Part shown: in pieces, positions 1 through 6,310 of the stretch
How the letters are laid out: each line of letters opens with the position of its first letter
How positions within the stretch are numbered: position 1 is the first letter of the stretch
DNA from: JAVWHP01 sp036639955
GTDB lineage: Bacteria > Bacillota_I > Bacilli_A > Erysipelotrichales > Erysipelotrichaceae
NCBI GenBank assembly: GCA_036639955.1
Contig: JAVWHP010000031.1
Span: 1-7,833, forward strand
Direction: 5' to 3'
DNA: 7,833 bases
Translations under genes and position numbers: made by a program
The notes under the pieces: model-generated
The model's input: the letters and a program-made list of their open reading frames with translations, nothing else
What the model was told of the DNA's origin: nothing
The model's database searches: none

Positions 1-876
1 ATATTAATCGTAATAATTATTATATTAAGCATTGGGGTTGGATTTGGAGTTTATAAAATTATACAGATAGAGAAACCTAAGGCTCAGACTGAGAATGTTG
101 TAGTAGAGAAGCCAAAAGAAAAAGAAGAGGTTGTTATTGAACAAGTAAAATTAGATGATAAAATTAATAGTTATCTAAAAGATAATGGTATTAAAAAAGG
201 TGAGGTTGGAATTTATATTCATAACTTTAAGAATAATGAAGAGTATGTTAATAATATAGATGCTAACTTTGTTGCTGGTAGTACTTATAAGCTACCATTA
301 GCTATTTTATATTACGAAGCTATCAATAATGGTAGTAGATCATTAAGTGATACTATCTATTATGATGATTCATTTAATGATGATGGAGATATAACAATGG
401 TTAATTCAAATCATTATACTAATACTGTTATAGATTTAAAAACTTTATTAAGTTATCTTATTGTGTATTCTGATAATACAGCAGGTAATATGCTATATGA
501 TGATTTAGGAGGTTGGGCTACTTTTAGAGAAGTCATAAATAAATATAAAGATAAAAACGATGCAAGTATAGTTAGTTATGAAAATGAGTTTACAGCTAAG
601 TATATGAACAGTGTTTTAAATTACTTATATAATAATGCTAGTAGTTATGAGACACTAATAAGTGATCTTAAATTAGCTGAAAATGATAACTATTTAAAAA
701 AGTATGTTAATGTTGAAATTGCTCAAAAATATGGCTTGTATGGTAATGCAGTTTCTACTGTTGGTATTGTGTATGGTAATCAACCTTATAGTATAGTTAT
801 ATATACTAACTTAGGCGAAGAAGGAAAAGAACATATAGCTAATATAAATAAAATAACTTATGAATACTTTGGATAA
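1..876 (+). CDS. Membrane-anchored class A beta-lactamase-like serine hydrolase (5' partial)
   Basis: The reading frame is open from the first base, so the start lies outside the window; 291 residues are visible. It opens with a strongly hydrophobic helix (about residues 1–21), then a charged, low-complexity linker (about 24–50), and then a class A beta-lactamase/serine-hydrolase fold. The protein should be anchored in the membrane with its domain outside. Visible motifs are the active-site SxxK (STYK, residues 94–97) and the SDN loop (157–159). Where KTG is expected there is KYG (243–245), followed by a typical C-terminal strand (VGIVYGN). I see no omega-loop ExxLN with the deacylating Glu. 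That argues against true beta-lactamase activity and for a peptidoglycan-related or orphan serine hydrolase. The ATG at 397 lies inside the domain, after the SxxK, and is not the real start. A terminator follows directly. Fold assignment is firm; substrate is unknown. Confidence 0.85.
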   Translation: MLIVIIIILSIGVGFGVYKIIQIEKPKAQTENVVVEKPKEKEEVVIEQVKLDDKINSYLKDNGIKKGEVGIYIHNFKNNEEYVNNIDANFVAGSTYKLPLAILYYEAINNGSRSLSDTIYYDDSFNDDGDITMVNSNHYTNTVIDLKTLLSYLIVYSDNTAGNMLYDDLGGWATFREVINKYKDKNDASIVSYENEFTAKYMNSVLNYLYNNASSYETLISDLKLAENDNYLKKYVNVEIAQKYGLYGNAVSTVGIVYGNQPYSIVIYTNLGEEGKEHIANINKITYEYFG

Positions 877-879
877 CAT

Positions 880-907
880 AAAACGGTCTTATTGTAAGAC
901 CGTTTTT
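880..907 (+). terminator. Rho-independent terminator after the serine hydrolase
   Basis: A perfect 11-bp inverted repeat (AAACGGTCTTA at 881–891 and its complement at 895–905) encloses a 3-base loop and runs into five T (903–907). It starts four bases after the stop codon. The A-rich left flank means it could also work on the other strand, but no minus-strand gene faces it. Confidence 0.92.
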
Positions 908-935
908 ATGTATGTTAGAAATGATTATAATAAAG

Positions 936-966
936 TTTAGAAAAGATAATGAAATTGTTGTATAAT
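936..966 (+). promoter_or_regulatory. Possible sigma-A promoter for the three-gene unit
   Basis: A perfect TATAAT lies at 961–966, 26 bases before the first ATG of the unit. The best -35 candidate, TTTAGA at 936–941, is poor and has a 19-base spacer. A second TATAAT-like match at 926–931 is an alternative. A promoter is expected here because the preceding gene ends in a terminator, but the exact boxes are uncertain. Confidence 0.4.
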
Positions 967-992
967 AAGCACAGTAAAAGTGAGGTTACAAT

Positions 993-1589
993 ATGTTGAT
1001 AGATGATATAAAGAATTATAGAACAGAAGAAAATACAATTATAGGTATAAACTATAGTAAAGAGTATTTAGAATTAGAAGATATAGAAAGAATAGAGTTT
1101 AGTGATTGTACATTTGATAGCTGTAAGTTTATAAATTGTAATATAAGTAAAACTAGTTTTATTAAATGTAAATTTAAGAACTGTGATTTTTCTAATAGTG
1201 ATCTAAATGAATCACTTCTAAAGTACTGTAATTTTGATAGCACTAAATTTATGGGTACTACCTTCATTAAAACAATCCTTAGAAATACAGAGTTCACAAA
1301 TAGCCATTTCCCTTATACTAACTTTAGTGATGCTAGCATCCAATCCTGTATAATGGCGTCTTGTGAACTGAATGAAACAAGCTTAACACATGCAAAGCTA
1401 GGAATAAAGTTTAAACAATGTCGATTAATTAGAGTTAACTTTGCTAATAGTTCATTAAAAGGAATAGACTTTACTAGTAATGAATTAGAATCTATCATAG
1501 CTAATATAGTTGATATTAAAGGAGCTATTGTTAATAGTACTCAAGCTTTATCTTTAAGTGGCCTATTAGGCATTATAATTAAGGATTAG
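993..1589 (+). CDS. Qnr-like pentapeptide-repeat protein
   Basis: This 198-residue protein is almost entirely pentapeptide repeats. A large hydrophobic residue (F, L, I or M) recurs every fifth position from F36 to L136 without a break. The register slips by one near residue 140 and resumes from L145 to L165. Such proteins fold as a right-handed quadrilateral beta-helix. The C-terminal segment (about 173–198: GAIVNSTQALSLSGLLGIII) resembles the dimerising tail of Qnr/MfpA-type proteins, which mimic DNA and protect gyrase and topoisomerase IV. All nine cysteines sit in the same repeat column, two residues before the central hydrophobic. Unlike Qnr of Gram-negatives there is no long inserted loop. 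GAGG at 982–985 is 7 bases before the ATG. It is first in a tight unit with the next two genes. Family is certain; gyrase protection is only an inference. Confidence 0.88.
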   Translation: MLIDDIKNYRTEENTIIGINYSKEYLELEDIERIEFSDCTFDSCKFINCNISKTSFIKCKFKNCDFSNSDLNESLLKYCNFDSTKFMGTTFIKTILRNTEFTNSHFPYTNFSDASIQSCIMASCELNETSLTHAKLGIKFKQCRLIRVNFANSSLKGIDFTSNELESIIANIVDIKGAIVNSTQALSLSGLLGIIIKD

Positions 1590-1591
1590 TT

Positions 1592-2512
1592 ATGAAGTAT
1601 TTAGTAATAGGTTGTGGTGGAGTAGGTGCTAGTATTGCGAGTTTTCTATTATATAATGGTTTTGATGTAGATATTATAGCTAGAAATAAACAATATAATA
1701 AATTAAAAGAAGAAGGACTTAAAGTGAAGTCTGATATTTATGGGGATATGGTATTTAATAATTTAAATGTTTATAAACAAGAAGATTATCATACTATAGT
1801 TGATGTAGTATTTGTATGTGTTAAATACAGTGGGTTAGATGGGGTTTTAAAGACTATAGAAGAGGTAAGCAATAAGGATACAAGTATTATACCAATCCTT
1901 AATGTTTATGGAACAGGGACCTATATAAGAGATAGAATTGGGAAAGATAAGGATGTACTAGATGGGTGTATTTATATATTAAGTAATTTAGAAAAGAATG
2001 GGGATGTAGTACAACATAATAATTTGTTTAGGATTGTATACGGTAATCCTAAACAAATTATTAAAAAGAGATATAAAGTTATAGAAGAAGAATTAAGAAA
2101 ATGTAAAATTGAGGCTATATGTAGTAGTAATATTAAAGAAGATACATATAAGAAGTTTAGTTTTATATCACCTTATGCAGCAGTAGGGTTATATTATAAT
2201 GCTAATGCTAAAGAAATAAGAGAAGATAAAGATAAATTAGAGATGTTTATAAATTTAAATAAAGAGATAGTAGAGTTAGGTAAAGCAATGAATATTAATA
2301 TTAAAGAAGATGTTATAAAAGATAATGTAGATATGCTAATGAAATTAGATGATCATATAACAGCTTCTTTACAAAAAGATATAGAAGCTAATAAAATTAG
2401 TGAAATTAATGGTATAATAAATTATGTAATAGAACAAGCACAAAAATATAAACTTGTTCTAGCAAATTATAAATTAGTATATGAATTAGCAAAAGAAAAA
2501 GGATGGCGATAA
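1592..2512 (+). CDS. Ketopantoate reductase-like NAD(P)-dependent oxidoreductase (ApbA/PanE family)
   Basis: The 306-residue length is normal for the family. An N-terminal Rossmann fold carries GxGxxG (G7, G9, G12), the VK pair of the cofactor-binding strand (V77–K78) and an Asn in the PILN turn (N104). The C-terminal helical domain carries the catalytic Lys (K188, in TYKKF), the SLQKD segment (259–263) and the conserved Glu of SEIN (E271). In pantothenate synthesis the family reduces 2-dehydropantoate to pantoate with NADPH. Here the two Asn that follow the catalytic Lys in E. coli PanE (N180, N184) are replaced within FISPYAA, so another 2-keto acid may be the substrate. No panB, panC or panD is in the window. 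AAGGA at 1581–1585 lies within the end of the upstream gene, and only two bases separate the genes, so translation is probably coupled. Family is firm; substrate is not, so no symbol is given. Confidence 0.85.
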   Translation: MKYLVIGCGGVGASIASFLLYNGFDVDIIARNKQYNKLKEEGLKVKSDIYGDMVFNNLNVYKQEDYHTIVDVVFVCVKYSGLDGVLKTIEEVSNKDTSIIPILNVYGTGTYIRDRIGKDKDVLDGCIYILSNLEKNGDVVQHNNLFRIVYGNPKQIIKKRYKVIEEELRKCKIEAICSSNIKEDTYKKFSFISPYAAVGLYYNANAKEIREDKDKLEMFINLNKEIVELGKAMNINIKEDVIKDNVDMLMKLDDHITASLQKDIEANKISEINGIINYVIEQAQKYKLVLANYKLVYELAKEKGWR

Positions 2513-2513
2513 T

Positions 2514-3053
2514 ATGAAGCTATATTTAATGAGACATGGAGAGACAGATTGGAATAAACTAGACAAGATACAAGGCAAAGTAGACATTGAACTAAATGAA
2601 GTAGGAAAAGAACAAGCAAGAAATGCTATAGAAGAAATAAAGAAATTGAATATAAGTAGAATTATATGCTCACCACTAACAAGAGCTAAACAAACAGCAG
2701 CAATTATAAATGAAGAACTAAAAGTTAATATAAGTTATGATAAACTAATACAAGAAAGAAACTTTGGTATATTAGAAGGATATAGAAAGAAAGACTTTCC
2801 ATGGGCACAAATATGGGAATATAAAACTAATATACAATATCCAGAAGCTGAAGATATACATACATTTTATAAAAGAGTAGAAAAGTTTGTTGAAAATATA
2901 AAAGAAGAAGGAAGAGAAGAAGAAAATATATTAGTAGTAGCTCATGGTGGGGTATGTATACCCTTAATAGCTTATACTAAGGAAGGTGGAATAGAGTTAG
3001 ATGATCCACTAAAGTATATACCTAATAATTGTCAAATAGTTAAATTATTGTAA
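2514..3053 (+). CDS. Histidine phosphatase family protein (phosphoglycerate mutase-like)
   Basis: A 179-residue single-domain member of the histidine phosphatase superfamily. The RHGE motif (R7-H8-G9-E10, followed by TDWN) provides the phosphorylated His. The other family residues are present: R57 in SPLTRAKQTA, E81 in QERNFGILEG, and the second His H144 in VVAHGG. The catalytic set is complete, so the enzyme should be active, dephosphorylating a small metabolite in the cytoplasm. Its size is that of CobC/GpmB-like phosphatases rather than glycolytic phosphoglycerate mutase (about 230–250 residues). Sequence alone does not separate alpha-ribazole-phosphate phosphatase from a general sugar phosphatase, and there are no cobalamin genes here. 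The ATG is one base after the previous stop, with AGGA at 2500–2503 in the upstream gene, so it is the third gene of the unit. No clear terminator follows. Confidence 0.9.
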   Translation: MKLYLMRHGETDWNKLDKIQGKVDIELNEVGKEQARNAIEEIKKLNISRIICSPLTRAKQTAAIINEELKVNISYDKLIQERNFGILEGYRKKDFPWAQIWEYKTNIQYPEAEDIHTFYKRVEKFVENIKEEGREEENILVVAHGGVCIPLIAYTKEGGIELDDPLKYIPNNCQIVKLL

Positions 3054-3093
3054 AGATTATTAGAATTTATAACTTATATATTGCTTCACAATG

Positions 3094-3122
3094 TTGACAT
3101 AATTTGCAAAAGATATTATTAT
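3094..3122 (+). promoter_or_regulatory. Strong sigma-A promoter for the IscU-like/GGGtGRT operon
   Basis: A perfect -35 TTGACA (3094–3099), an ideal 17-base spacer and a -10 TATTAT (3117–3122, one mismatch to TATAAT). It is the best promoter in the window and fits the codon-based sign of high expression downstream. Transcription would start near 3129, leaving about 195 bases of untranslated leader before the ATG at 3324. Confidence 0.75.
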
Positions 3123-3127
3123 ATTCA

Positions 3128-3310
3128 AGGAAGAAGAAACGAAGTCAATTCGTAAACTTTATATTTAAGCATATTATGCTGTTAAAAAACCTTCCTAAAT
3201 GCTAAAACTGATGAAGAACTTATGAGGATTAGCATAGCTTTAGTAAAGAAGTTTTATGGCTATAACTTTAAAAAAATAGCGTAATAAGCTCTACCAACAG
3301 GTAGATTTGA
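3128..3310 (+). other. Long leader with several potential hairpins
   Basis: The leader holds complementary segments that could fold in order. AGGAAG (about 3128–3133) can pair with CTTCCT (3191–3196) to close a junction. Inside are ACGAA/TTCGT (3139–3143 with 3149–3153) and AGCAT/ATGCT around 3169–3181. After it come ATGCTAA/TTAGCAT (3199–3205 with 3229–3235), GCTAT/ATAGC (3259–3263 with 3276–3280) and TCTACC/GGTAGA (3290–3295 with 3300–3305). The last hairpin ends just ahead of the AAGGAG ribosome site (3311–3316). No hairpin has a T-run, so this is not a terminator-type attenuator. I match it to no known riboswitch. AT-rich DNA produces chance stems, so an RNA element is only a hypothesis. 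Confidence 0.3.
3186..3284 (+). pseudogene. Possible decayed reading-frame remnant in the leader
   Basis: The frame from 3186 to the TAA at 3282 (followed by a second TAA at 3285) reads like a genuine C-terminal tail, including ELMRISIALVKKFYGYNF and ending KKIA. It has no start codon except ATG at 3222, which would give a 20-residue peptide without a good ribosome site. Just upstream, in another frame, 3124–3165 also looks protein-like (FKEEETKSIRKLYI) before a stop. Together they could be a small gene broken by a stop and a frameshift. I do not recognise the protein. The alternative is that the stretch is only structured leader. Confidence 0.2.
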
Positions 3311-3323
3311 AAGGAGATATGAC

Positions 3324-4016
3324 ATGATTTACTCAAAAGAAGTAGAAAATATGTGCACAGTTAAAGCTGGCGCAAGTCATGGTTGTGCACCAATTCCTGA
3401 AGAAGGAAAATGGGTCAACTCAAAAGAAATTAAAGATATTTCAGGTTTAACACACGGTATTGGTTGGTGTGCACCTCAACAAGGGGCATGTAAATTAACA
3501 CTAAACGTAAAAGAAGGTATCATTGAAGAAGCACTAATTGAAACATTAGGATGTTCTGGAATGACACATTCAGCTGCAATGGCATCAGAAGCTATTGTTG
3601 GAAAAACATTATTAGAAGCATTAAATACAGACCTTGTATGTGATGCAATTAATACAGCAATGCGTGAATTATTCTTACAAATCGTTTATGGACGTACTCA
3701 ATCAGCTTTCTCTGAAGGTGGTTTACCAGTAGGAGCAGGACTTGAAGACTTAGGTAAAGGATTAAGATCACAAGTAGGAACAGTATTCTCAACTAAATTA
3801 AAAGGACCACGTTACTTAGAATTAGCTGAAGGATACATTACTAGAATTGCACTAGATAAAGACTCTGAAATTATTGGATATGAATATGTAAACATGGGTA
3901 AATTCATGGATGCAGTTAAAAAGGGAGTTAATCCTGCTGAAGCATTAGAAAGTACGAAGGGTTCATATGGACGTTTTAAAGACGCTGCTAAATATATTGA
4001 CCCTCGTCACGAATAG
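3324..4016 (+). CDS. IscU/NifU-N-like iron-sulfur cluster assembly scaffold homologue, partner of GGGtGRT protein
   Basis: The 230-residue protein has an IscU-like core at about residues 38–150: a CKLTL strand (56–60), EGIIEEALIETLGCSGM (64–80), aligning with the IscU segment around its second cysteine ligand, then an amphipathic helical part. Cysteines are C11, C21, C49, C56, C77 and C106. C77 matches IscU Cys63. C49 or C56 could stand in for Cys37. At the place of IscU Cys106 the sequence is LPVGAGLED (134–142) with no Cys. About 80 residues follow the core, far more than in IscU (about 128 residues in total). The start is set by a perfect AAGGAG (3311–3316) 7 bases upstream. CGT, AAC and TTC codons are frequent, unlike flanking genes, suggesting high expression. 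It is co-transcribed with the next gene, a pairing I know from other anaerobes. Family is firm; role in cluster assembly is inferred. Confidence 0.85.
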   Translation: MIYSKEVENMCTVKAGASHGCAPIPEEGKWVNSKEIKDISGLTHGIGWCAPQQGACKLTLNVKEGIIEEALIETLGCSGMTHSAAMASEAIVGKTLLEALNTDLVCDAINTAMRELFLQIVYGRTQSAFSEGGLPVGAGLEDLGKGLRSQVGTVFSTKLKGPRYLELAEGYITRIALDKDSEIIGYEYVNMGKFMDAVKKGVNPAEALESTKGSYGRFKDAAKYIDPRHE

Positions 4017-4028
4017 GAGGAATTAGAC

Positions 4029-5030
4029 ATGGCATTATTTGAAGGTTATGAAAGACGTATTGATAAAATCAATGGAGTCTTAAAAGCTAATGGTATTGCA
4101 TCTTTAGAAGAAGCTAAGAAATTATGCGACGATAAAGGTGTAGACGTATATAATATCGTAAAAGATATTCAAACAATTTGTTTTGAAAATGCATGCTGGG
4201 CTTACATTGTAGGTGCTGCAATAGCAATTAAAAAAGGAAACAAAACTGCTTTTGAAGTAGCAACTTCATTAGGAGAAGGACTACAAGCATTCTGTATTCC
4301 AGGATCTGTTGCTGATGACCGTAAAGTAGGATTAGGACACGGAAACCTAGCAGCAATGCTATTAACAGATTCAACTAAATGTTTTGCATTCTTAGCAGGA
4401 CATGAATCATTTGCAGCAGCAGAAGGAGCAATTGGTATTGCTCGTAATGCTAATAAAGCACGTAAAGAACCATTAAGAGTAATCTTAAATGGATTAGGTA
4501 AAGATGCTGCTAAAATTATATCTCGTATAAATGGATTTACATACGTAGAAACTAAATTTGACTACTTTACTTCTGATTTAAATGTAGTTAGTAGAACTCC
4601 TTACTCTGATGGAGAAAGAGCTCTAGTAAACTGTTATGGTGCTGATGATGTACGTGAAGGTGTAGCAATTATGCACACTGAAGGAGTAGACGTTTCTATT
4701 ACAGGAAACTCAACTAACCCAACACGTTTCCAACACCCAGTAGCAGGTACATATAAAAAAGAATGCTATGAACAAGGAAAGAAATACTTCTCAGTAGCAT
4801 CTGGAGGTGGTACTGGACGTACACTACACCCAGATAACATGGGAGCAGGACCTGCTTCATATGGTATGACAGATACAATGGGACGTATGCACTCAGATGC
4901 ACAATTCGCTGGATCATCATCAGTTCCTGCACACGTAGAAATGATGGGATTAATCGGAATGGGAAACAACCCAATGGTAGGAGCAAGTGTTGCAGTAGCT
5001 GTAGCAGTTGCTGAAGCAATGCAAAAATAA
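4029..5030 (+). CDS. GGGtGRT family protein
   Basis: This 333-residue protein belongs to the family named after its GGGTGRT motif, found here at residues 259–265 (bases 4803–4823) within SVASGGGTGRTLHPDNMG. It is Gly/Ala-rich and soluble, with no signal peptide. Other conserved-looking blocks are CFENACWAYIVGAA (51–64), VGLGHGNLAAMLL (100–112), FLAGHESFAAAEGAIG (121–136) and a Gly/Met-rich C-terminus (about 271–320). Seven cysteines (33, 51, 56, 89, 118, 202, 246) and several His could bind metal or a cluster, but this is not shown. The family's biochemical role is, to my knowledge, not established; its steady pairing with the IscU-like scaffold suggests a client or co-factor of Fe-S assembly. 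AGGAGG at 4015–4020 overlaps the upstream stop codon and sits 8 bases before the ATG, so the two genes form one operon. Codon use is again that of a highly expressed gene. A strong terminator follows. Confidence 0.92.
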   Translation: MALFEGYERRIDKINGVLKANGIASLEEAKKLCDDKGVDVYNIVKDIQTICFENACWAYIVGAAIAIKKGNKTAFEVATSLGEGLQAFCIPGSVADDRKVGLGHGNLAAMLLTDSTKCFAFLAGHESFAAAEGAIGIARNANKARKEPLRVILNGLGKDAAKIISRINGFTYVETKFDYFTSDLNVVSRTPYSDGERALVNCYGADDVREGVAIMHTEGVDVSITGNSTNPTRFQHPVAGTYKKECYEQGKKYFSVASGGGTGRTLHPDNMGAGPASYGMTDTMGRMHSDAQFAGSSSVPAHVEMMGLIGMGNNPMVGASVAVAVAVAEAMQK

Positions 5031-5043
5031 TTAATAAACAATT

Positions 5044-5069
5044 AAAACTACACTAAGTGTAGTTTTTTT
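5044..5069 (+). terminator. Rho-independent terminator after the GGGtGRT gene
   Basis: A perfect 10-bp stem (AAAACTACAC at 5044–5053 with its complement at 5057–5066), a TAA loop and seven T (5063–5069). It ends the two-gene operon 14 bases after the stop codon and separates it from dacF. Confidence 0.95.
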
Positions 5070-5071
5070 AT

Positions 5072-5099
5072 GTATATAATTAATATTTTTTTCATAAGA
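5072..5099 (+). promoter_or_regulatory. Possible forespore (sigma-G/sigma-F-like) promoter of dacF
   Basis: GTATA (5072–5076), a 16-base gap and CATAAGA (5093–5099) resemble the sigma-F/sigma-G pattern (GTATA-type -35, CATAATA-type -10 for sigma-G, one mismatch). In B. subtilis dacF is under forespore control, so such a site is expected. The weakness is geometry: transcription would begin around 5105, leaving only about 13 bases before the ATG and placing the ribosome site at the extreme 5' end. Confidence 0.3.
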
Positions 5100-5117
5100 T
5101 TTAGAGAGGATGATGAT

Positions 5118-6284
5118 ATGAAAAAAATATTAATTATATGTATAGTATTTATAGGTTTAATATTTAGTAGTAATATATATGCTAAAGAAGAAGTAAACAA
5201 TAAGGATGATGGATTAGGAGGGAATGCTAGTAGTATATATTTATTAGAATATAATAGTAATACTGTAGTATATGAAAAGAATAGTAAAGATAAGTTATAT
5301 CCAGCTAGTATGACTAAGATGATGTCTTTAATAATTATATATGAAAAGATTAATGATAAGAGTTTAAAGTTAGATGATATAGTTAGTGTATCTGCTCATG
5401 CTGCTAGTATGGGAGGATCTCAAGTATATTTAGCAGAGAATGAAAAGATGAGTGTTAATGATCTTTTAAAAGCTACATGTATAGCAAGCGCTAATGACGC
5501 TGTAACAGCTTTAGCTGAAAAGATTAGTGGAAGTGAAGAAAACTTTGTAAAGTCTATGAATGAGCATGCTAAGGCCCTTAAATTAGAAAATACTAATTTT
5601 GTTAACCCTACTGGACTTCATAATACTAATCATTATAGTTGTTCTAAAGATATGGCTACTATAGCTAAAGAACTAATTAAAGTAGGAGGACCTGATCTAT
5701 TAAAGATTACTTCTACTTATGATGCTTATATTAGAGAATCTACTCCTAATAAATTTTGGTTAGTTAATACTAATAAACTATTAAAATCATATCCTAGTGT
5801 AGATGGATTAAAAACAGGATATACTACAGAAGCTAAATCATGTATAACTACTACAGCTAATAAAGATGGTATAAGACTAATAGCAGTAGTAATGGGAGCT
5901 AGTGATGCTAAATCTAGAAATACTATAGCTACTAATCTATTAAACTATGGTTTCTCCCAATTTAATAGTACTCTCTTATATAAAAAAGATACAATCATCG
6001 AAGAGCAAAGTTATAGTAATGGTAAACCAAATAAAACTAATCTATTAGTTATGGAAGATACCTATATAATATCTAATAAAACTAATAAACCAGAACTAAT
6101 AGATTCTAATATAGAAAACATATATAACTCTTTACCAATTAAAAAAGGAGAACATATAGCTAATTTAAATTTAAAATATAATAATGATTATAATATAACT
6201 ATTAAATTAAAATCTTCTTTAGATATAAATCCTTTAAACTATATAGATACTTTCTTTAAATTCTTTAAAGCTATAATAATATAA
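5118..6284 (+). CDS. dacF: Sporulation-type D-alanyl-D-alanine carboxypeptidase (penicillin-binding protein, S11 family)
   Basis: The enzyme removes the terminal D-Ala from peptidoglycan stem peptides outside the membrane. From the ATG at 5118 it has 388 residues, normal for DacF/PBP5. A signal peptide (about 1–22: MKK, hydrophobic core, cleavage after NIYA) leads into the S11 catalytic domain with all three motifs: SMTK (64–67), SAN (124–126) and KTG (232–234). The tail (about 372–388, NPLNYIDTFFKFFKAIII) is an amphipathic membrane-anchoring helix. The start is 5118 rather than the in-frame ATG at 5070: the latter lies at the end of the terminator T-run, and AGAGGA at 5105–5110 is 7 bases before 5118 and precedes a proper signal peptide. 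The dacF assignment rests on its place directly before spoIIAA, the order known in Bacillus and clostridia. It ends in its own terminator and is therefore probably monocistronic. Confidence 0.93.
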   Translation: MKKILIICIVFIGLIFSSNIYAKEEVNNKDDGLGGNASSIYLLEYNSNTVVYEKNSKDKLYPASMTKMMSLIIIYEKINDKSLKLDDIVSVSAHAASMGGSQVYLAENEKMSVNDLLKATCIASANDAVTALAEKISGSEENFVKSMNEHAKALKLENTNFVNPTGLHNTNHYSCSKDMATIAKELIKVGGPDLLKITSTYDAYIRESTPNKFWLVNTNKLLKSYPSVDGLKTGYTTEAKSCITTTANKDGIRLIAVVMGASDAKSRNTIATNLLNYGFSQFNSTLLYKKDTIIEEQSYSNGKPNKTNLLVMEDTYIISNKTNKPELIDSNIENIYNSLPIKKGEHIANLNLKYNNDYNITIKLKSSLDINPLNYIDTFFKFFKAIII

Positions 6285-6288
6285 AACT

Positions 6289-6310
6289 AACGTCTTTAAG
6301 ACGTTTTTTT
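6289..6310 (+). terminator. Rho-independent terminator between dacF and spoIIAA
   Basis: AACGTCTT (6289–6296) and AAGACGTT (6298–6305) form an inverted repeat that would fold as a 6-bp stem with a 5-base loop, followed by seven T (6304–6310). It begins five bases after the dacF stop. The last T directly abuts the TGTCGAA box of the spoIIA control region. Confidence 0.88.

Noticed and set aside
397..399. ATG at 397 as start of the serine hydrolase
   Set aside because: It falls after the active-site SxxK, and the frame is open with clear homology and a membrane helix back to base 1.
1420..1426. TGTCGAT, a 6-of-7 match to the Spo0A box
   Set aside because: It is a single copy inside a coding sequence, far from any promoter, and expected by chance.
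1052..1498. Minus-strand open frames across the pentapeptide gene
   Set aside because: They are shadows of the five-residue repeat periodicity, with Leu-rich translations and no start signals.
3291..3304. Hairpin CTACC-AACA-GGTAG as a terminator for the phosphatase unit
   Set aside because: No T-run follows; it leads straight into a ribosome site, so termination is unlikely.
4983..5018. Val-Ala alternating tract near the end of the GGGtGRT gene as a tandem DNA repeat
   Set aside because: Codons vary from copy to copy, so it is a protein-level helix composition and not a DNA repeat.
4714..5041. Two overlapping minus-strand open frames (4714–5019 and 4766–5041)
   Set aside because: They lie antisense to the well-supported GGGtGRT gene, have no ribosome site, and one merely mirrors its Ala/Val-rich C-terminus. 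They reflect its codon bias, not genes.
5070..5117. Upstream ATG at 5070 as start of dacF
   Set aside because: It begins at the end of the terminator T-run, lacks a ribosome site, and would bury the signal peptide behind 16 extra residues.
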